This document shows positions 9,092-19,356 of a stretch of DNA of 59,431 nucleotides, in pieces. The DNA lies in contig NZ_BBAD01000011.1 of the NCBI RefSeq assembly GCF_001311075.1, positions 1 to 59,431 of the forward strand, written 5' to 3'. The notes beneath the pieces were generated by a model. That model saw nothing but the letters and a program-made list of their open reading frames with translations, had not been told where the DNA came from and did not search any database. This DNA comes from Secundilactobacillus similis DSM 23365 = JCM 2765 (GTDB taxonomy: Bacteria > Bacillota > Bacilli > Lactobacillales > Lactobacillaceae). Every line of letters starts with the position of its first letter. Position 1 is the stretch's first letter. Both the position numbers and the translations under genes were made by a program.

Positions 9092-9858
9092 TTACTTCAT
9101 CTCGCTTTCTTTAGATTTTGACTTTGACTTTGCTTTAAATTCCCGATAGCCCGCAATCTGATCCCAGAGTATCAGTCCAATCGCAACAACCAGACTCCAA
9201 AACAGGCTTGAGGCTGATAGCCGTGCCCAGCCGGTTTGCTGAGTAACCGCCACTCGAAGTTGACCAAGGCCCTTCGCCGGCATGGTCCGCTGTGCTTGTT
9301 TGACCAACCGATAACCTAATGGTGCCTTGACTGGAATTGTTTCCCCAGTTTTGACCAGTTCAAAGGCGCGTGAAACGCGTTTGTTACCCGAATAGTAGCT
9401 CACCGTAATGCCCTGTGCCGTTGGTGATACCGGCATCGTCACGCGCTGGTTAGTTGCTTGGGTGAACCGGTAAGTCGTTGGTGCTGTCGAAGCTGTCTGA
9501 TACCCCACCGTGCTCGCATGGGTTAAGTCAATCGACTGGCCGACCGCACCATTAATTGGTTCAGTAGCGACAACCAGGCCTCGTTTCGTGGTATACACTA
9601 AGGTTGCCCGCGCAATTGTCGGCGCCTTAGTCACGTGAATCGTTACCGTTTGATTAGCAACGGCCGTAAAGGTATACGACGTTGGTCGACTGGTTGTTTT
9701 GTAGCCACTCACCGAGGCGTGTGAAATATCAAACTGGTCCCAACGTTACCGGAAATTGCCTCAGTCCCGACTTGTTTGCCATTCGAATCGACATAAACCA
9801 ACGTCGCCGTCTGCATTTGCGTAGCGGCGTGAACTTGATGCCCACTGATTGTCTGCAC
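9092..9858 (-). CDS. MucBP-like repeat protein with C-terminal membrane anchor (frameshifted)
   Basis: Contains two to three MucBP-like repeats of the form TATLVYVDSNGKQVGT..F/IDISHA..GY, then a linker and one C-terminal membrane helix (SLFWSLVVAIGLILW) with a Lys/Ser-rich tail. MucBP-type repeats act outside the cell, often binding glycans or cell wall. One C missing near 9737 (GGGACC run) breaks the frame. No ribosome site or signal peptide precedes the first repeat; the frame runs back without interruption to the TAG of the DUF6056-like gene. The start at GTG 9858 is therefore only a placeholder and the two genes may be one. Confidence 0.55.
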
Positions 9859-9900
9859 GATTGTGTTGTGAAACCGCCCTAATTCGCGATATAGCCGCCA

Positions 9901-11295
9901 CTACCACGTGTGGGTTGGCAACTTAACGTCACGTAACACAACGGTGTTATCGACCGCGACGGATTTGACACCGTAATAGCGCGCCATCCAGACGTTAAAC
10001 CACTGTTTGTTGGGGTTGCCATTGCTGACGTAGGTCGATGACACGTACTGATTACGATCCGTATAGACGGGCTGCATGCCAGGGACTTTGGCGTGTGCGA
10101 TACCTCGTTTGGCATCCTCACGACAAATCGCATCCCCAGTCGCCCAAGTTCGGTACGACTGCAAGTTAGACCGGACCGCAGCTTGATAACCGGGAATCGC
10201 CAGAAAGCCCAAAATAAGCGCGGCGCTAATGGGAAGTAACCGAACTAACCAAGTCCCCTGCCGTAACAAGGCGTGATCCTTTAATGCTAATAGAATTGCG
10301 ATAATTAAATAGAGATTTGGCCCAAAAAATACCCGGCTTAGAATCTGAGGTGACACCACGAGGGCCACGATGCCCAGCACCGCGCCCACACCATATAACC
10401 AAGCGGCCACAAAAGTCCGCTGTTGTCGCCAGACTAAGCGATGCCCGTAAGTATGGTGTTGCCAGTAAAGGTAAATTAGAAGCCCGAATGCCAGTGCCAG
10501 TAACCACCCAGAGTAGTGGCCGGCATTTTGCAGAAGCTTACCGATTTCAAACTGCTTACCCCGCACCGCAATTTGTTGTGAGCCGGATTTAACCATAATG
10601 TAAAACCCAAGCGCGCCAAATAACCCACCACACCACTTCCACGCGAGTTGCGACTTCTGCCAGTCAAACAGGGTGAACGCAAATGCGATGAAGAGGGTCA
10701 ACGGTGCGGTATTTTCATTCGTGGCGCCCGCCAGAAAACCCAAAACACTCATACCGATTGCCATTAACATCGGGTGATGCGCCTGATAGTTAAACCGGTA
10801 CGGTAAGAGGAACAGGAGGTAAATCATGGCCATCCACAGGTAGTTAAAGCCGCCTGACAGCCAGAGGATGGTCGTACCGTAGTCCGGTAGGCCGAACCAC
10901 ATCAACGCAAACGTAAGCGCTAAAAAGCCCACCTTAATGCGCTGTTTACCGAATACGTGAACGTTCATTAACCAGCCAACCACCACAAACACCAGTGCGT
11001 TAGCTACGTTAAAGACGGCCTTCGGAAATTGCATCATCGTCATCACCCCGGTGTGCGCCACAAACCGCCCATTGAATAACCGGGTATGGTTTTGCACCGA
11101 CTGAATGAGATCAAGTCCGTTATGGATTCCCCGTAAATGCTTAGCCGGCCACTCCCCCGTGAAGAAAAAGTGGTACAAATAATCATCCGCCGAATAGCCA
11201 CTTAAATCATTTAGTAATTTCATCACTAAAAAAACACCGACGCTAATCACGATTAGGCCGATAATGCCGATTAACACCTTTGCCGTGTGCTTCAT
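9901..11295 (-). CDS. Multi-spanning DUF6056-like membrane protein
   Basis: About 464 residues with roughly ten to eleven hydrophobic segments and an extracytoplasmic loop after the first helix containing [16 protein letters not shown]. That acidic loop and the topology resemble GT-C-type membrane glycosyltransferases and DUF6056 proteins. Acting first in the polysaccharide operon, it may modify or export the polymer or a wall glycan; this is inference. Start ATG 11295 follows AGGAG, and an earlier in-frame ATG at 11325 lacks a site. The stop TAG at 9901-9903 is followed in frame by about 55 open codons leading into the MucBP repeats. Confidence 0.65.
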   Translation of the reverse strand: MKHTAKVLIGIIGLIVISVGVFLVMKLLNDLSGYSADDYLYHFFFTGEWPAKHLRGIHNGLDLIQSVQNHTRLFNGRFVAHTGVMTMMQFPKAVFNVANALVFVVVGWLMNVHVFGKQRIKVGFLALTFALMWFGLPDYGTTILWLSGGFNYLWMAMIYLLFLLPYRFNYQAHHPMLMAIGMSVLGFLAGATNENTAPLTLFIAFAFTLFDWQKSQLAWKWCGGLFGALGFYIMVKSGSQQIAVRGKQFEIGKLLQNAGHYSGWLLALAFGLLIYLYWQHHTYGHRLVWRQQRTFVAAWLYGVGAVLGIVALVVSPQILSRVFFGPNLYLIIAILLALKDHALLRQGTWLVRLLPISAALILGFLAIPGYQAAVRSNLQSYRTWATGDAICREDAKRGIAHAKVPGMQPVYTDRNQYVSSTYVSNGNPNKQWFNVWMARYYGVKSVAVDNTVVLRDVKLPTHTW

Positions 11296-11565
11296 ACTTG
11301 TTGGTCTCCTAATTCGATACTTCATTATGTAATAATTAGATAAATTTTAATTGAATTTAATCATATCACACAAACTGTTCGACAGACTAGGCTATTTGGG
11401 AAAGTTGTGTTGCCAGTTTTATACTGATTGTTTATTGATCCTAAAATAACCAGTTTCATCCTGCTGTGTAACAGGAGAAACTGGTTAACTAGGGTGTTGG
11501 TTAGTTTGGCGGAGTAGGTAACGTTCTGTTGTGGTATGGGTAAATGAACTTGATCGATTTGTGAA

Positions 11566-11784
11566 CCCGTTTTGGCTACCGTGCTGAAACGCGTGCCAAA
11601 AAGCAAAGCGCTGCACGTAAGGGGCAAGGGCCATCAAGTCGAAAACCCACGACTTAATGGCCCTTCTGCTTATACCCGTTCAGGCTACCGTGCCGAAACG
11701 CGTGCCAAAAAGCAAAGCGCTGCACGTAAGGGGCGAAGCACACAAAGTCGGAAACCCACGACTTTCTGCACTTCGCCCCTTACG
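11566..11784. repeat. Duplicated 60-bp unit with two variable hairpins
   Basis: Positions 11566-11625 and 11675-11734 are nearly identical (three differences by eye). Each is followed by a different hairpin. The first is AAGGGCCAT-C-AAGTCG with loop AAAACCCA and arm to 11665. The second (11725-11784) has about 26-bp arms CGTAAGGGGCGAAG..AAAGTCG with loop GAAACCCA. The DNA beyond 11784 partly pairs back to the 60-bp unit, giving a longer imperfect palindrome. No coding capacity is seen. It lies between rpsI and the polysaccharide operon. Confidence 0.7.
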
Positions 11785-11818
11785 CTCCGCTCTTTAACCG
11801 CTTTTTGTCACGCTCTAC

Positions 11819-11847
11819 AAAAAACACTCTCCCAAACGGGAAAGTGC
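11819..11847 (-). terminator. Terminator of rplM-rpsI
   Basis: GCACTTTCCC-GTTT-GGGAGAGTG followed by TTTTTT on the minus strand, 27 bp after rpsI. Confidence 0.85.
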
Positions 11848-11873
11848 TTTTTGAAGGCGAGAAGAAATAGATC

Positions 11874-12266
11874 TTAACGCTTTGAGAATTGACCAGCCTT
11901 ACGAGCTTTCTTAAGACCTGGCTTCTTCCGTTCTTTCATACGTGCATCACGAGTCAAAAGACCGGCACGCTTCAAAGGACCGCGGAAATCTGGGTCAACT
12001 TCGAGCAATGCACGGGCGATCCCGTGACGAACTGCGCCGGCTTGGCCTGAGAAGCCACCACCGTTGACGTTAGCTAAAACGTCATAGTTACCAAGCGTTT
12101 CAGTAACGTTAAATGGTTGAACAACCACTTCACGTAAGTTAGCAAATGGAATGTATTCTTCGATTGCTTTGTCGTTCATAACGATCTTACCAGTACCTGG
12201 TACTAAACGTACACGGGCAACAGAGTTTTTACGACGGCCAGTGCCGCGATATTGTACTTGAGCCAA
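11874..12266 (-). CDS. rpsI: 30S ribosomal protein S9
   Basis: A complete 130-residue S9. The N-terminal [19 protein letters not shown] and the C-terminal [14 protein letters not shown], whose basic tail contacts P-site tRNA in the small subunit, are both typical. It is cotranscribed with rplM (13-bp gap) as is universal in Bacillota. The start has GGAGG upstream. The frame is intact. Confidence 0.98.
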   Translation of the reverse strand: MAQVQYRGTGRRKNSVARVRLVPGTGKIVMNDKAIEEYIPFANLREVVVQPFNVTETLGNYDVLANVNGGGFSGQAGAVRHGIARALLEVDPDFRGPLKRAGLLTRDARMKERKKPGLKKARKAGQFSKR

Positions 12267-12279
12267 TATAATTTCCTCC

Positions 12280-12723
12280 TTAAATTAGGTTAGTAATGTC
12301 CAAAACTTCAGGCTTTTGAGCAGCATTGTCATGTTGGTCGCCAGCGTAAACGTGAAGCTTCAAGCCGATCTTGTGACCTAATGAAGTATGAGGAAGCATA
12401 CCCTTGACAGAAGTCTCAATTAACTTTTCTGGATCCTTCTCACGAAAATCACCAGCAGTGCGTTGCTTTAAACCGCCTGGGTGGTTCGTATGGTGGTAAT
12501 AGATCTTCCGTGAAGCCTTCTTACCCGTTAAAGCAACTTTACTTGCGTTGATCACGATAACGTGATCACCAGTATCTACATTTGGGGTGAACGTAGGCTT
12601 GTTCTTACCACGTAAGATGTTAGCGACAGCTGATGCAAGACGTCCCAAAGGAACATCAGTAGCATCAACGACGTACCACTTGCGATCCACGTCACCTGGT
12701 TTAGCCATATATGTTGTACGCAC
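12280..12723 (-). CDS. rplM: 50S ribosomal protein L13
   Basis: A complete 147-residue L13 ([20 protein letters not shown], then [17 protein letters not shown]). It is an early assembly protein of the large subunit. The start is GTG 12723, the usual [10 protein letters not shown] start in lactobacilli, with GGAGG nearby. It follows its own promoter and a short leader likely to bind L13 for autoregulation. Confidence 0.97.
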   Translation of the reverse strand: MRTTYMAKPGDVDRKWYVVDATDVPLGRLASAVANILRGKNKPTFTPNVDTGDHVIVINASKVALTGKKASRKIYYHHTNHPGGLKQRTAGDFREKDPEKLIETSVKGMLPHTSLGHKIGLKLHVYAGDQHDNAAQKPEVLDITNLI

Positions 12724-12805
12724 GATTAATTTCCTCCAATTTCAGTGTTTGTTTACAACCAATAACAAGTTTCCGGGGCTTATTCGTGGGGTAAACAATA
12801 CCATG
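12724..12805 (-). promoter_or_regulatory. rplM 5' leader, candidate L13 leader
   Basis: About 80 transcribed bases between the rplM promoter and start. ATTGTTTAC and GTAAACAA in this segment can pair over long range, and a CCCCGGAAAC block lies between. Bacillota rplM transcripts often carry an L13-responsive leader in this position. The assignment is by position and pairing only. Confidence 0.45.
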
Positions 12806-12809
12806 TTCC

Positions 12810-12838
12810 ATAATACAAATTTACCAACCCAAAGTCAA
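12810..12838 (-). promoter_or_regulatory. Promoter of rplM-rpsI
   Basis: TTGACT (12838-12833), exactly 17 bp, TATTAT (12815-12810) on the minus strand. The -35 box lies about 40 bp after the truA stop. Confidence 0.85.
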
Positions 12839-12878
12839 GCCATTCCTTCAACTTTAACCGCATTTGCGTTAATTTCGC

Positions 12879-13673
12879 CTACCGTTGGTGCTTAGGCAAC
12901 TTAGTCGGGTGTGCCGGATCGTCGCCTTCGTAGTAAACGTGTTTCAGATACAACCCGCTAGCCGGCACCGTTCGCCGCGCATATCGGCGGTCATTCAATT
13001 TGTAAAGCTGTTGAATGCCATCCACCGGTCGCGTACCCGCACCGATTTCAACCAACACCCCTACCATGATCCGAACTTGATTGTATAAGAAGCCGTTACC
13101 GTAAAATTCAAATACCAGCTCGTTGTTCGCTTCATCAAGGTGACAGCCGGCTTCATAGATCGTCCGAAAATTCGTCCGGGCGCCGGATCCCGATGCCACA
13201 AAACTCGTAAAGTCGTGTTCGCCAATCAGGTCCTTGGCCGCTTCGTTGATCCGATCCACGTCCACCGGAAACTTCCAGTGCCCAGTGTAGTTGCGCTTAA
13301 ACGGATTCCGGAATTCGCCAAGATCCATCCGGTACAAGTACCGCTTCCCCGACACACTGTACCGGGCGTGGAAGGTTTCGTCGACCTGTGCCACCGCCAG
13401 CACTTCCATGTCCATCGGCAACATGCTGTTCAAGCCTTTGCGCATGTTGTCAGGTGGTAAGTTAAACGGCATGTCAAAATGCACCACTTGACCTAACGCG
13501 TGCACCCCAGCATCCGTCCGCCCAGAACCGTAAACTTCAATCGCTGGTTCCGGATGCTTAGCCATCTTATTCACGACCTTCGTCAGCTCGCTTTCAACCG
13601 TCCGTTGGTTTGGTTGGCGCTGAAAACCCGCAAAGTTCGTGCCATCATAGGCAATCGTTACTTTATATCTCAA
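12879..13673 (-). CDS. truA: tRNA pseudouridine(38-40) synthase
   Basis: A 264-residue TruA. The catalytic aspartate is in GSGRTDAGVHALGQ (~residue 52), and the family motifs FHARYSVSGKRYLYR and FLYNQVRIMVG follow. It isomerises U38-U40 in the anticodon stem-loop. It is the last gene of the ecfA1-ecfA2-ecfT-truA cluster, the standard lactobacillus order, and the frame is intact. A hairpin in the gap after ecfT may reduce its readthrough. Confidence 0.95.
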   Translation of the reverse strand: MRYKVTIAYDGTNFAGFQRQPNQRTVESELTKVVNKMAKHPEPAIEVYGSGRTDAGVHALGQVVHFDMPFNLPPDNMRKGLNSMLPMDMEVLAVAQVDETFHARYSVSGKRYLYRMDLGEFRNPFKRNYTGHWKFPVDVDRINEAAKDLIGEHDFTSFVASGSGARTNFRTIYEAGCHLDEANNELVFEFYGNGFLYNQVRIMVGVLVEIGAGTRPVDGIQQLYKLNDRRYARRTVPASGLYLKHVYYEGDDPAHPTKLPKHQR

Positions 13674-13692
13674 ATTTCGTTCTCCTTAACTC

Positions 13693-13728
13693 ACAAAAGC
13701 ACGGCCCAACAACTCGTCGGCCGCGCCC
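13693..13728 (-). terminator. Weak terminator-like hairpin between ecfT and truA
   Basis: GCGCGGCC-GACGAGTTGTT-GGGCCGTGC followed by TTTTG on the minus strand. The T-run is short, so partial termination before truA is the likeliest effect. Confidence 0.5.
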
Positions 13729-13754
13729 GTCATTGTTCACTTAAATTAACCCGG

Positions 13755-14552
13755 CTAGGCAACGAACCGCAACCCGATAACGCTGGCTAAACTGACAACG
13801 TACACCAAGAAACTAATGGTGTCAGCCCGCTGCCACTTCAATTGGCGGTATTTGGTCCGATTTTCACCGTCCTGATAGCCCCGCGCTTCCATGCAGTGGA
13901 AATGTCCACGGCCCGGTTAAACGCGTTCACAAACAGCGGAATGAGGATCGGCACAATGGTCTTGATCTGTTGCTTCAAGCCACCAGTCCCAAAATCAACG
14001 CCTCGTGCCCGTTGCGCATTCATGATTTTCTCAGCTTCATCCATCAAGGTCGGCACAAACCGCAGCGCCAACGACAGCATCAACGCTAAGGTCGCTACGG
14101 GAAAATGCACCTTGCGTAACGGTGACAACAGCGATTCGATACCGTCCGCAATGTCCAACGGCGCCGTTGAAAAGGTCAGCAACGTGGAGATCATGATGAT
14201 CAGCACAAACCGCATCAGAATTAACCCGGCACTAATCAGCCCATCATGTCACCGATAAGATGCCCCATGACCAGTAAACGTGCCCACCGGCACCGAAGAA
14301 GACTTGAATCAACACGGTGAAGATCAGTAGCCACAGCAATGGCCGTAACCCCCGCAAAAAGATCCGGAGTGAGATCGCCGTTGCAGCAACCGAAGCCAAT
14401 AGTAACACCGTCAGCAATAAGTAGGTCCACAGGTTATTGGCAAAGAACACCACTAAGACGTACATAAAACAGAGCACTAACTTCGCCCGCGGATCCAACC
14501 GGTGCACCCAGGAATGGCCTGGAATATAGCGGCCAAACAGGAATTTATCCAT
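13755..14552 (-). CDS. ecfT: ECF transporter transmembrane subunit EcfT (two frameshifts)
   Basis: Energy-coupling T component shared by vitamin ECF importers. The N-terminal part (FLFGRYIPGHSWVHRLDPRAK) and several membrane segments are followed by the coupling motifs QRARGVDF and MEARGY, which bind the two ATPases. One base too many near 14248 and one base missing near 13891 split the gene; correcting both gives ~265 residues ending LRFVA at 13755. ATG 14552 overlaps ecfA2 by 8 bp. The breaks are probably sequencing errors, since EcfT serves all group II vitamin uptake. Confidence 0.88.
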
Positions 14553-15417
14553 GAGGAGTCGCCTCCTTTGGCAGTTGCCCCATTAATTGGTCGGCTAACT
14601 CAGCCTCGGTCAACGGTAGCGGATCAAAACTGAATCCCCGCTCAACCAGCCGTTGCGCAAAACGGGTCGCCGATGGCATCTCCAGTTGGTAGTTAGCCAA
14701 CCATTCAGGATCACTGAAAATGGCTCGCGGCGTCCCTTGCTTCACAACCTGCCCGTGTGCCATCACGATCACGTGGTCTGCGTAGTTCGCCACGTCATCC
14801 ATTTGGTGGGTGATCAACACAATTGTTAGGTGTTGTTCGGTCCGTAACTTGGTCAACAAACTCATGATTTCAAGCCGCCCTCGCGGATCCAAGCCGGCCG
14901 TAGGTTCATCTAACACCAGCACTTCCGGCTCTAAAGCCAACACCCCGGCAATCGCTACCCGCCGCATTTGCCCACCGGACAAATCAAACGGTGAGCGTTC
15001 CAGTAACGCCGCATCCAAGCCAACCAGTTCAGCCTTTTCACGGGCTAACTTGGTGGCATCAGTTTCACTAACACCAAAATTCTGCGGGCCAAAGGCAATA
15101 TCCTTGATGACCGTTTCTTCGAATAACTGGTTCTCGGGAAACTGGAACACAATTCCCACCTTTTTACGAACCGGTTTTAAATGCTTATTTTTCGTTGTGT
15201 GATCAATCAATCGATCCCCAATCGCCACGGTGCCTTCAGTCGGTTTCAACAAGGCATCCAGATGCTGGATCATGGTTGACTTACCACTACCAGTCTGGCC
15301 AATCACCGCCGTAAAGGTGTCGCTAGCAATTGTCAGATCAATATCAGTTAGGGCCTGCACCGCAAAGGGAGTCCCAGCTTGATACCAGTAATTTACGTGT
15401 TGGAATGTGATGTCCAT
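14545..15417 (-). CDS. ecfA2: ECF transporter ATPase EcfA2 (EcfA')
   Basis: A 290-residue ABC ATPase: Walker A GQTGSGKST, Q-loop in FQFPENQLF, signature LSGGQMRR, Walker B VLVLDEPTAGLD and a switch histidine in ITHQMDD. It forms a heterodimer with EcfA1 to power EcfT and interchangeable S components for vitamins and metals. It overlaps ecfA1 by 25 bp and ecfT by 8 bp, indicating coupled translation. Intact. Confidence 0.96.
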   Translation of the reverse strand: MDITFQHVNYWYQAGTPFAVQALTDIDLTIASDTFTAVIGQTGSGKSTMIQHLDALLKPTEGTVAIGDRLIDHTTKNKHLKPVRKKVGIVFQFPENQLFEETVIKDIAFGPQNFGVSETDATKLAREKAELVGLDAALLERSPFDLSGGQMRRVAIAGVLALEPEVLVLDEPTAGLDPRGRLEIMSLLTKLRTEQHLTIVLITHQMDDVANYADHVIVMAHGQVVKQGTPRAIFSDPEWLANYQLEMPSATRFAQRLVERGFSFDPLPLTEAELADQLMGQLPKEATPHG

Positions 15418-16226
15418 AACCAGTCCACTAGACTCCCTTCATCGAGGTAGTTGTTCGGAACGGCAACGCCCCGGTCAGCTAACGCAAGTTTTAATTTCTC
15501 AGAAAACGGTACATCAAGGCCCATTTCAATCAACCGTTGGCCGTGACTGAAAATCGTTTCAGGATCCGCTTCTTCAACGAAGTGCCCGTCATCGATTACC
15601 ATGATGCGATCAGCGTTCGCCGCTTCATCAATATCGTGGGTAATCGACAACACCGTTAAATTCAGTCGGTCCTTAAGTTCCTTGATGGTGCGTAAAATGT
15701 CGCGCCGCCCTTGCGGATCCAGCATACTAGTTGCTTCATCTAAAATCAAAATCTTCGGTGCGACCGCAATAATGCCAGCAAGTGCAACCCGTTGCTTCTG
15801 ACCACCAGATAACTTGGCCGGTTCCCGGTCTTTAAAGTCCCACATACCAACCTGTTTGAGCGCCGATTCAACTCGTGGCACCATCGTGTCCCGGTCCACT
15901 TGGCGGTTTTCCATCCCAAACGCCACATCATCGGCCACGGTTGCGCCAACAAACTGGTTATCTGGGTTCTGAAAGACCATGCCGATGGTCTCTCGAATCT
16001 GCCAAACGGTGGCTTCACTGAGGGTTTGACCATCGACTTCAACTGAACCCTCATCAGCGGCCATCAAGCCGATTAACAATTTGGCAATGGTACTCTTACC
16101 ACTCCCGTTATGGCCAACAATGGCGACCCATTCGCCGCCCTCAATTTCAAAGCTAACGTCGTCCACTGCTTTAGTTTCACTATTCGCATATTGGTAACTT
16201 AAGTGTGACACCTTGATTAAAGCCAT
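15393..16226 (-). CDS. ecfA1: ECF transporter ATPase EcfA1
   Basis: A 277-residue ABC ATPase with Walker A GHNGSGKST, Q-loop FQNPDNQFVGATV, signature LSGGQKQR, Walker B ILILDEATSMLD and SITHDIDEA. First gene of the ECF cluster. The start ATG 16226 lies about 140 bp downstream of the terminator that closes the rplQ operon; no strong promoter was identified in between. Intact. Confidence 0.96.
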   Translation of the reverse strand: MALIKVSHLSYQYANSETKAVDDVSFEIEGGEWVAIVGHNGSGKSTIAKLLIGLMAADEGSVEVDGQTLSEATVWQIRETIGMVFQNPDNQFVGATVADDVAFGMENRQVDRDTMVPRVESALKQVGMWDFKDREPAKLSGGQKQRVALAGIIAVAPKILILDEATSMLDPQGRRDILRTIKELKDRLNLTVLSITHDIDEAANADRIMVIDDGHFVEEADPETIFSHGQRLIEMGLDVPFSEKLKLALADRGVAVPNNYLDEGSLVDWLWTSHSNT

Positions 16227-16362
16227 GTCGTCATTCCCCGTTTATTTTCAATTCAAGAGCCATTATACCAAATTCTGCTGGGGTAATGCACCCTTTCGTC
16301 CTGAACAATCGCCGCTAAGTGTCCGCCTGCTATCGCAGAGTAAGACCAATTTCTAACTATGT

Positions 16363-16423
16363 AAAAACGGACCCGCTCACTCAGCAGCCGCGCAAAGCGA
16401 AGCCACCCAGCGAGCTGGTCCGT
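16363..16423 (-). terminator. Terminator of the S10-spc-alpha operon
   Basis: ACGGACC-A-GCTCGCT and AGTGAGC-GGGTCCGT pair around a ~25-base loop containing a secondary hairpin, followed by TTTTT on the minus strand. It lies 163 bp after rplQ. The 359-bp gap 16227-16585 otherwise shows only a weak hairpin (CTACG..CGTAG) near 16550. Confidence 0.8.
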
Positions 16424-16585
16424 AATTTATGGCACAAAAAAATCACTACCAAATTAAAGGTGCACGGAGAATTCCGTATTCAAGCTAGACTTGAAAACCT
16501 TCATCATCATAACGCTTTATACCTAAAATTTGGTGTGATTCTATTGCAACTACGCAATAGACGTAGTCACGATTACTGATTAAAA

Positions 16586-16969
16586 TTAATCAACAAGTTG
16601 TAAAATAACCATTTGAGCGCCATCACCACGACGAGGCATGGTCTTGTAGATCCGGGTGTAACCACCGTTACGATCTGCATACTTAGGTGCTACTTCGCTA
16701 AACAATTTTTGCAATGCAGTTGAGATTTGGATGTTATCGCCATCTTCCTTAACATCTGCAACAACGTCGCGAAGGAATGCAGCGGCTTGACGACGGGCGT
16801 GCAAGTCTCCGCGCTTACCTAAGCTGATCATCTTGTCAGTAGTAGAACGTACTTCTTTGGCGCGGGCTTCAGTGGTCTTGATTTCACCATGAATCAATAA
16901 TTCAGTAGTCAAATCACGCAATAATGCCCGACGTTGTGAACTTGTTCGTTGCAATTTACGGTAACTCAT
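16586..16969 (-). CDS. rplQ: 50S ribosomal protein L17
   Basis: A 127-residue L17 ([20 protein letters not shown] at the N-terminus, then [11 protein letters not shown], and [18 protein letters not shown] near the end). It lines the exit tunnel region of the large subunit. Last gene of the alpha operon, 24 bp after rpoA, with GGAGGGT upstream of ATG 16969. Intact. Confidence 0.98.
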   Translation of the reverse strand: MSYRKLQRTSSQRRALLRDLTTELLIHGEIKTTEARAKEVRSTTDKMISLGKRGDLHARRQAAAFLRDVVADVKEDGDNIQISTALQKLFSEVAPKYADRNGGYTRIYKTMPRRGDGAQMVILQLVD

Positions 16970-16993
16970 GAGTAGATACCCTCCTTTGTTTAA

Positions 16994-17941
16994 TTAATCT
17001 TCTTTACGAAGTGATAACCCAAGATCAGAAAGCTTAGCCTTAACTTCTTCCAATGACTTCCGGCCCAAGTTACGAACCTTCATCATGTCGGCTTCAGTCT
17101 TATTGGTCAACTCTTGAACAGTGTTGATTCCGGCACGCTTCAGACAGTTGTATGACCGAACTGACAAGTCGAGTTCTTCGATGGTCATTTCAAGCATCTT
17201 TTCCTTGTGGGTTTCTTCTTTTTCAACCATGATTTCGGCATTCTTAGCTTCGTCAGTTAAATCAACAAACATTGCTAAGTGTTCCGTTAAAATCTTGGCT
17301 GCGAGACTGATTGACTCACTTGGCGTAATTGAACTATCGGTCCAAACATCCAAAGTCAGCTTATCGTAATCATCCCGTTGGCCAACTCGCGTGTTTTCAA
17401 CTTGATAGTTAACACGTTCGATTGGGGTATAAATAGAATCAATAGGCAAAACGCCGATTGGCATGTCTTCCTTAGCTTTGTTCCGGTCTGCGGAAACGTA
17501 GCCACGACCCTTGTTTGCAGTCATACGCATGTGGAAAGTTGCACCTTCCGCGACAGTTGCAATGTAAAGATCAGGGTTCAATACCGTCACGTCGCTATCA
17601 GCGGTGATATCACCGGCAGTGACTTGAGCTGGGCCCTTAACGTCAATTTCCATTGACTCGATTTCATCGTCAGGTCCTTCAAGCTTAAGCGAAATCTTCT
17701 TTGTGTTCAAAATAATCTGCGTAACGTCTTCCACGACACCTTCAACAGTTGAAAATTCGTGTAACACGCCATCAATTTGAATACTAGTGACAGCAGCACC
17801 AGGAAGCGAAGAAAGCAGAATTCGTCTTAAAGAATTCCCCAACGTAGTTCCGTAACCCCGTTCGAGCGGTTCAACGACAAACTTGCCATAATCGTCGCTT
17901 TCTTCAATTTTGTGAATGTTAGGCTTCTCGAATTCGATCAT
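16994..17941 (-). CDS. rpoA: RNA polymerase alpha subunit
   Basis: A 315-residue alpha subunit. The N-terminal dimerisation domain ([20 protein letters not shown]) assembles beta and beta-prime. After an acidic linker, the C-terminal domain ([20 protein letters not shown]) contacts UP elements and activators. It follows rpsK by 90 bp with a weak site before ATG 17941. The length is normal and the frame is intact, unlike rpoB and rpoC in this window. Confidence 0.98.
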   Translation of the reverse strand: MIEFEKPNIHKIEESDDYGKFVVEPLERGYGTTLGNSLRRILLSSLPGAAVTSIQIDGVLHEFSTVEGVVEDVTQIILNTKKISLKLEGPDDEIESMEIDVKGPAQVTAGDITADSDVTVLNPDLYIATVAEGATFHMRMTANKGRGYVSADRNKAKEDMPIGVLPIDSIYTPIERVNYQVENTRVGQRDDYDKLTLDVWTDSSITPSESISLAAKILTEHLAMFVDLTDEAKNAEIMVEKEETHKEKMLEMTIEELDLSVRSYNCLKRAGINTVQELTNKTEADMMKVRNLGRKSLEEVKAKLSDLGLSLRKED

Positions 17942-18031
17942 TCTTATCTTTTACCCCTTTCAAAACGCATTGAGCCATGTAAATTAATCCCATTATTCAG
18001 GTCTCGTATCTCCACTAAACCGCGGGATTGA

Positions 18032-18420
<389 letters not shown>

Positions 18421-18447
18421 AAAATGTCATACCCTCCTTTTAATTGA

Positions 18448-18813
18448 TTATTTCTTCTTACCAGCAATCGCAACGGCTTTACCTTTACGAGTACGGGCGT
18501 TGTTCTTCGTGTGTTGGCCACGAACAGGCAAACCACGACGGTGACGCATGCCACGGTAAGAACCAATTTCTTGAAGATTCTTGATGTTCATGCTTACTTG
18601 ACGACGTAAGTCACCTTCAACTTGGTAGTTGTCGACGGCTGCACGGATCTTGTCTTCATCATCAGGGGTTAAGTCACGAACGCGAACGTCTGGTGAGACA
18701 CCCGTTTCTTCGATGATCTTTTGAGCAGTAGTGTTACCAATTCCGAAAATGTAAGTTAAGCCAATGACGATTCGCTTGTCACGTGGCAAGTCAACTCCAG
18801 CAATACGAGCCAT
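18448..18813 (-). CDS. rpsM: 30S ribosomal protein S13
   Basis: A 121-residue S13 ([40 protein letters not shown]). It sits in the head of the small subunit and contacts P-site tRNA and the B1 bridge. Standard position between rpmJ and rpsK. Intact. Confidence 0.98.
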   Translation of the reverse strand: MARIAGVDLPRDKRIVIGLTYIFGIGNTTAQKIIEETGVSPDVRVRDLTPDDEDKIRAAVDNYQVEGDLRRQVSMNIKNLQEIGSYRGMRHRRGLPVRGQHTKNNARTRKGKAVAIAGKKK

Positions 18814-18842
18814 TAAGTTGCACCTCCTAGTTTATAGTTTAA

Positions 18843-18962
18843 TTATTTACCTTGACGTTGCTTGTGCTTAGGGTTAGCTGAGCAAATAACCATTACTCGA
18901 CCCTTACGCTTGATTACTTTACAGTGATCGCACATTTTTTTAACAGATGGTCTTACTTTCAT
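18843..18962 (-). CDS. rpmJ: 50S ribosomal protein L36
   Basis: A 39-residue L36, too short for most ORF lists. It starts [20 protein letters not shown] and has the zinc ligand set C-x2-C..C..H ([13 protein letters not shown]). The ATG at 18962 is preceded by TAGGAGG. It lies between infA and rpsM, its usual place. The zinc-binding form is the C+ paralogue. Confidence 0.95.
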   Translation of the reverse strand: MKVRPSVKKMCDHCKVIKRKGRVMVICSANPKHKQRQGK

Positions 18963-19008
18963 TGTAATCTAAACCTCCTATTGTCTTAATCCAAACCAAA
19001 AAATCGAC

Positions 19009-19224
19009 TTACTTGAAGCGGTAAGTGATCCGGCCTTTGGTCAAATCGTACGGAGACATTTCAACCGTAACGCGGTCCCCAGGTAAAATTCGGATGTAAT
19101 GCATCCGAATCTTGCCAGAGACGTGCGCTAAAATCTCATGCCCGTTTTCTAGTTCGACCCGAAACATTGCGTTAGGCAACGTTTCAGTAACTTTACCTTC
19201 AACTTCGATGACGTCCTTAGCCAC
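19009..19224 (-). CDS. infA: Translation initiation factor IF-1
   Basis: An S1/OB-fold protein of 71 residues ([20 protein letters not shown], then [20 protein letters not shown], ending GRITYRFK). It binds the A site of the 30S subunit during initiation. Between adk and rpmJ, as in other Bacillota. A ~130-bp gap to adk is present. Confidence 0.98.
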   Translation of the reverse strand: MAKDVIEVEGKVTETLPNAMFRVELENGHEILAHVSGKIRMHYIRILPGDRVTVEMSPYDLTKGRITYRFK

Positions 19225-19356
19225 GAAAGTACCCCCTTGATTGATTGATAACTATCTTTAAATAGTGCCCGGACTTGCCCAATTATTGAGGCTAACCTGA
19301 GTTAGTTTACCACACCATAATCTGAGAAGCAAGTCAATCCGGGATTCAGAGGTGTT

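Noticed and set aside
11361..11627. 88-aa minus-strand open frame upstream of the polysaccharide operon
   Set aside because: Lies partly in the 60-bp repeat unit and has no ribosome site or family resemblance.
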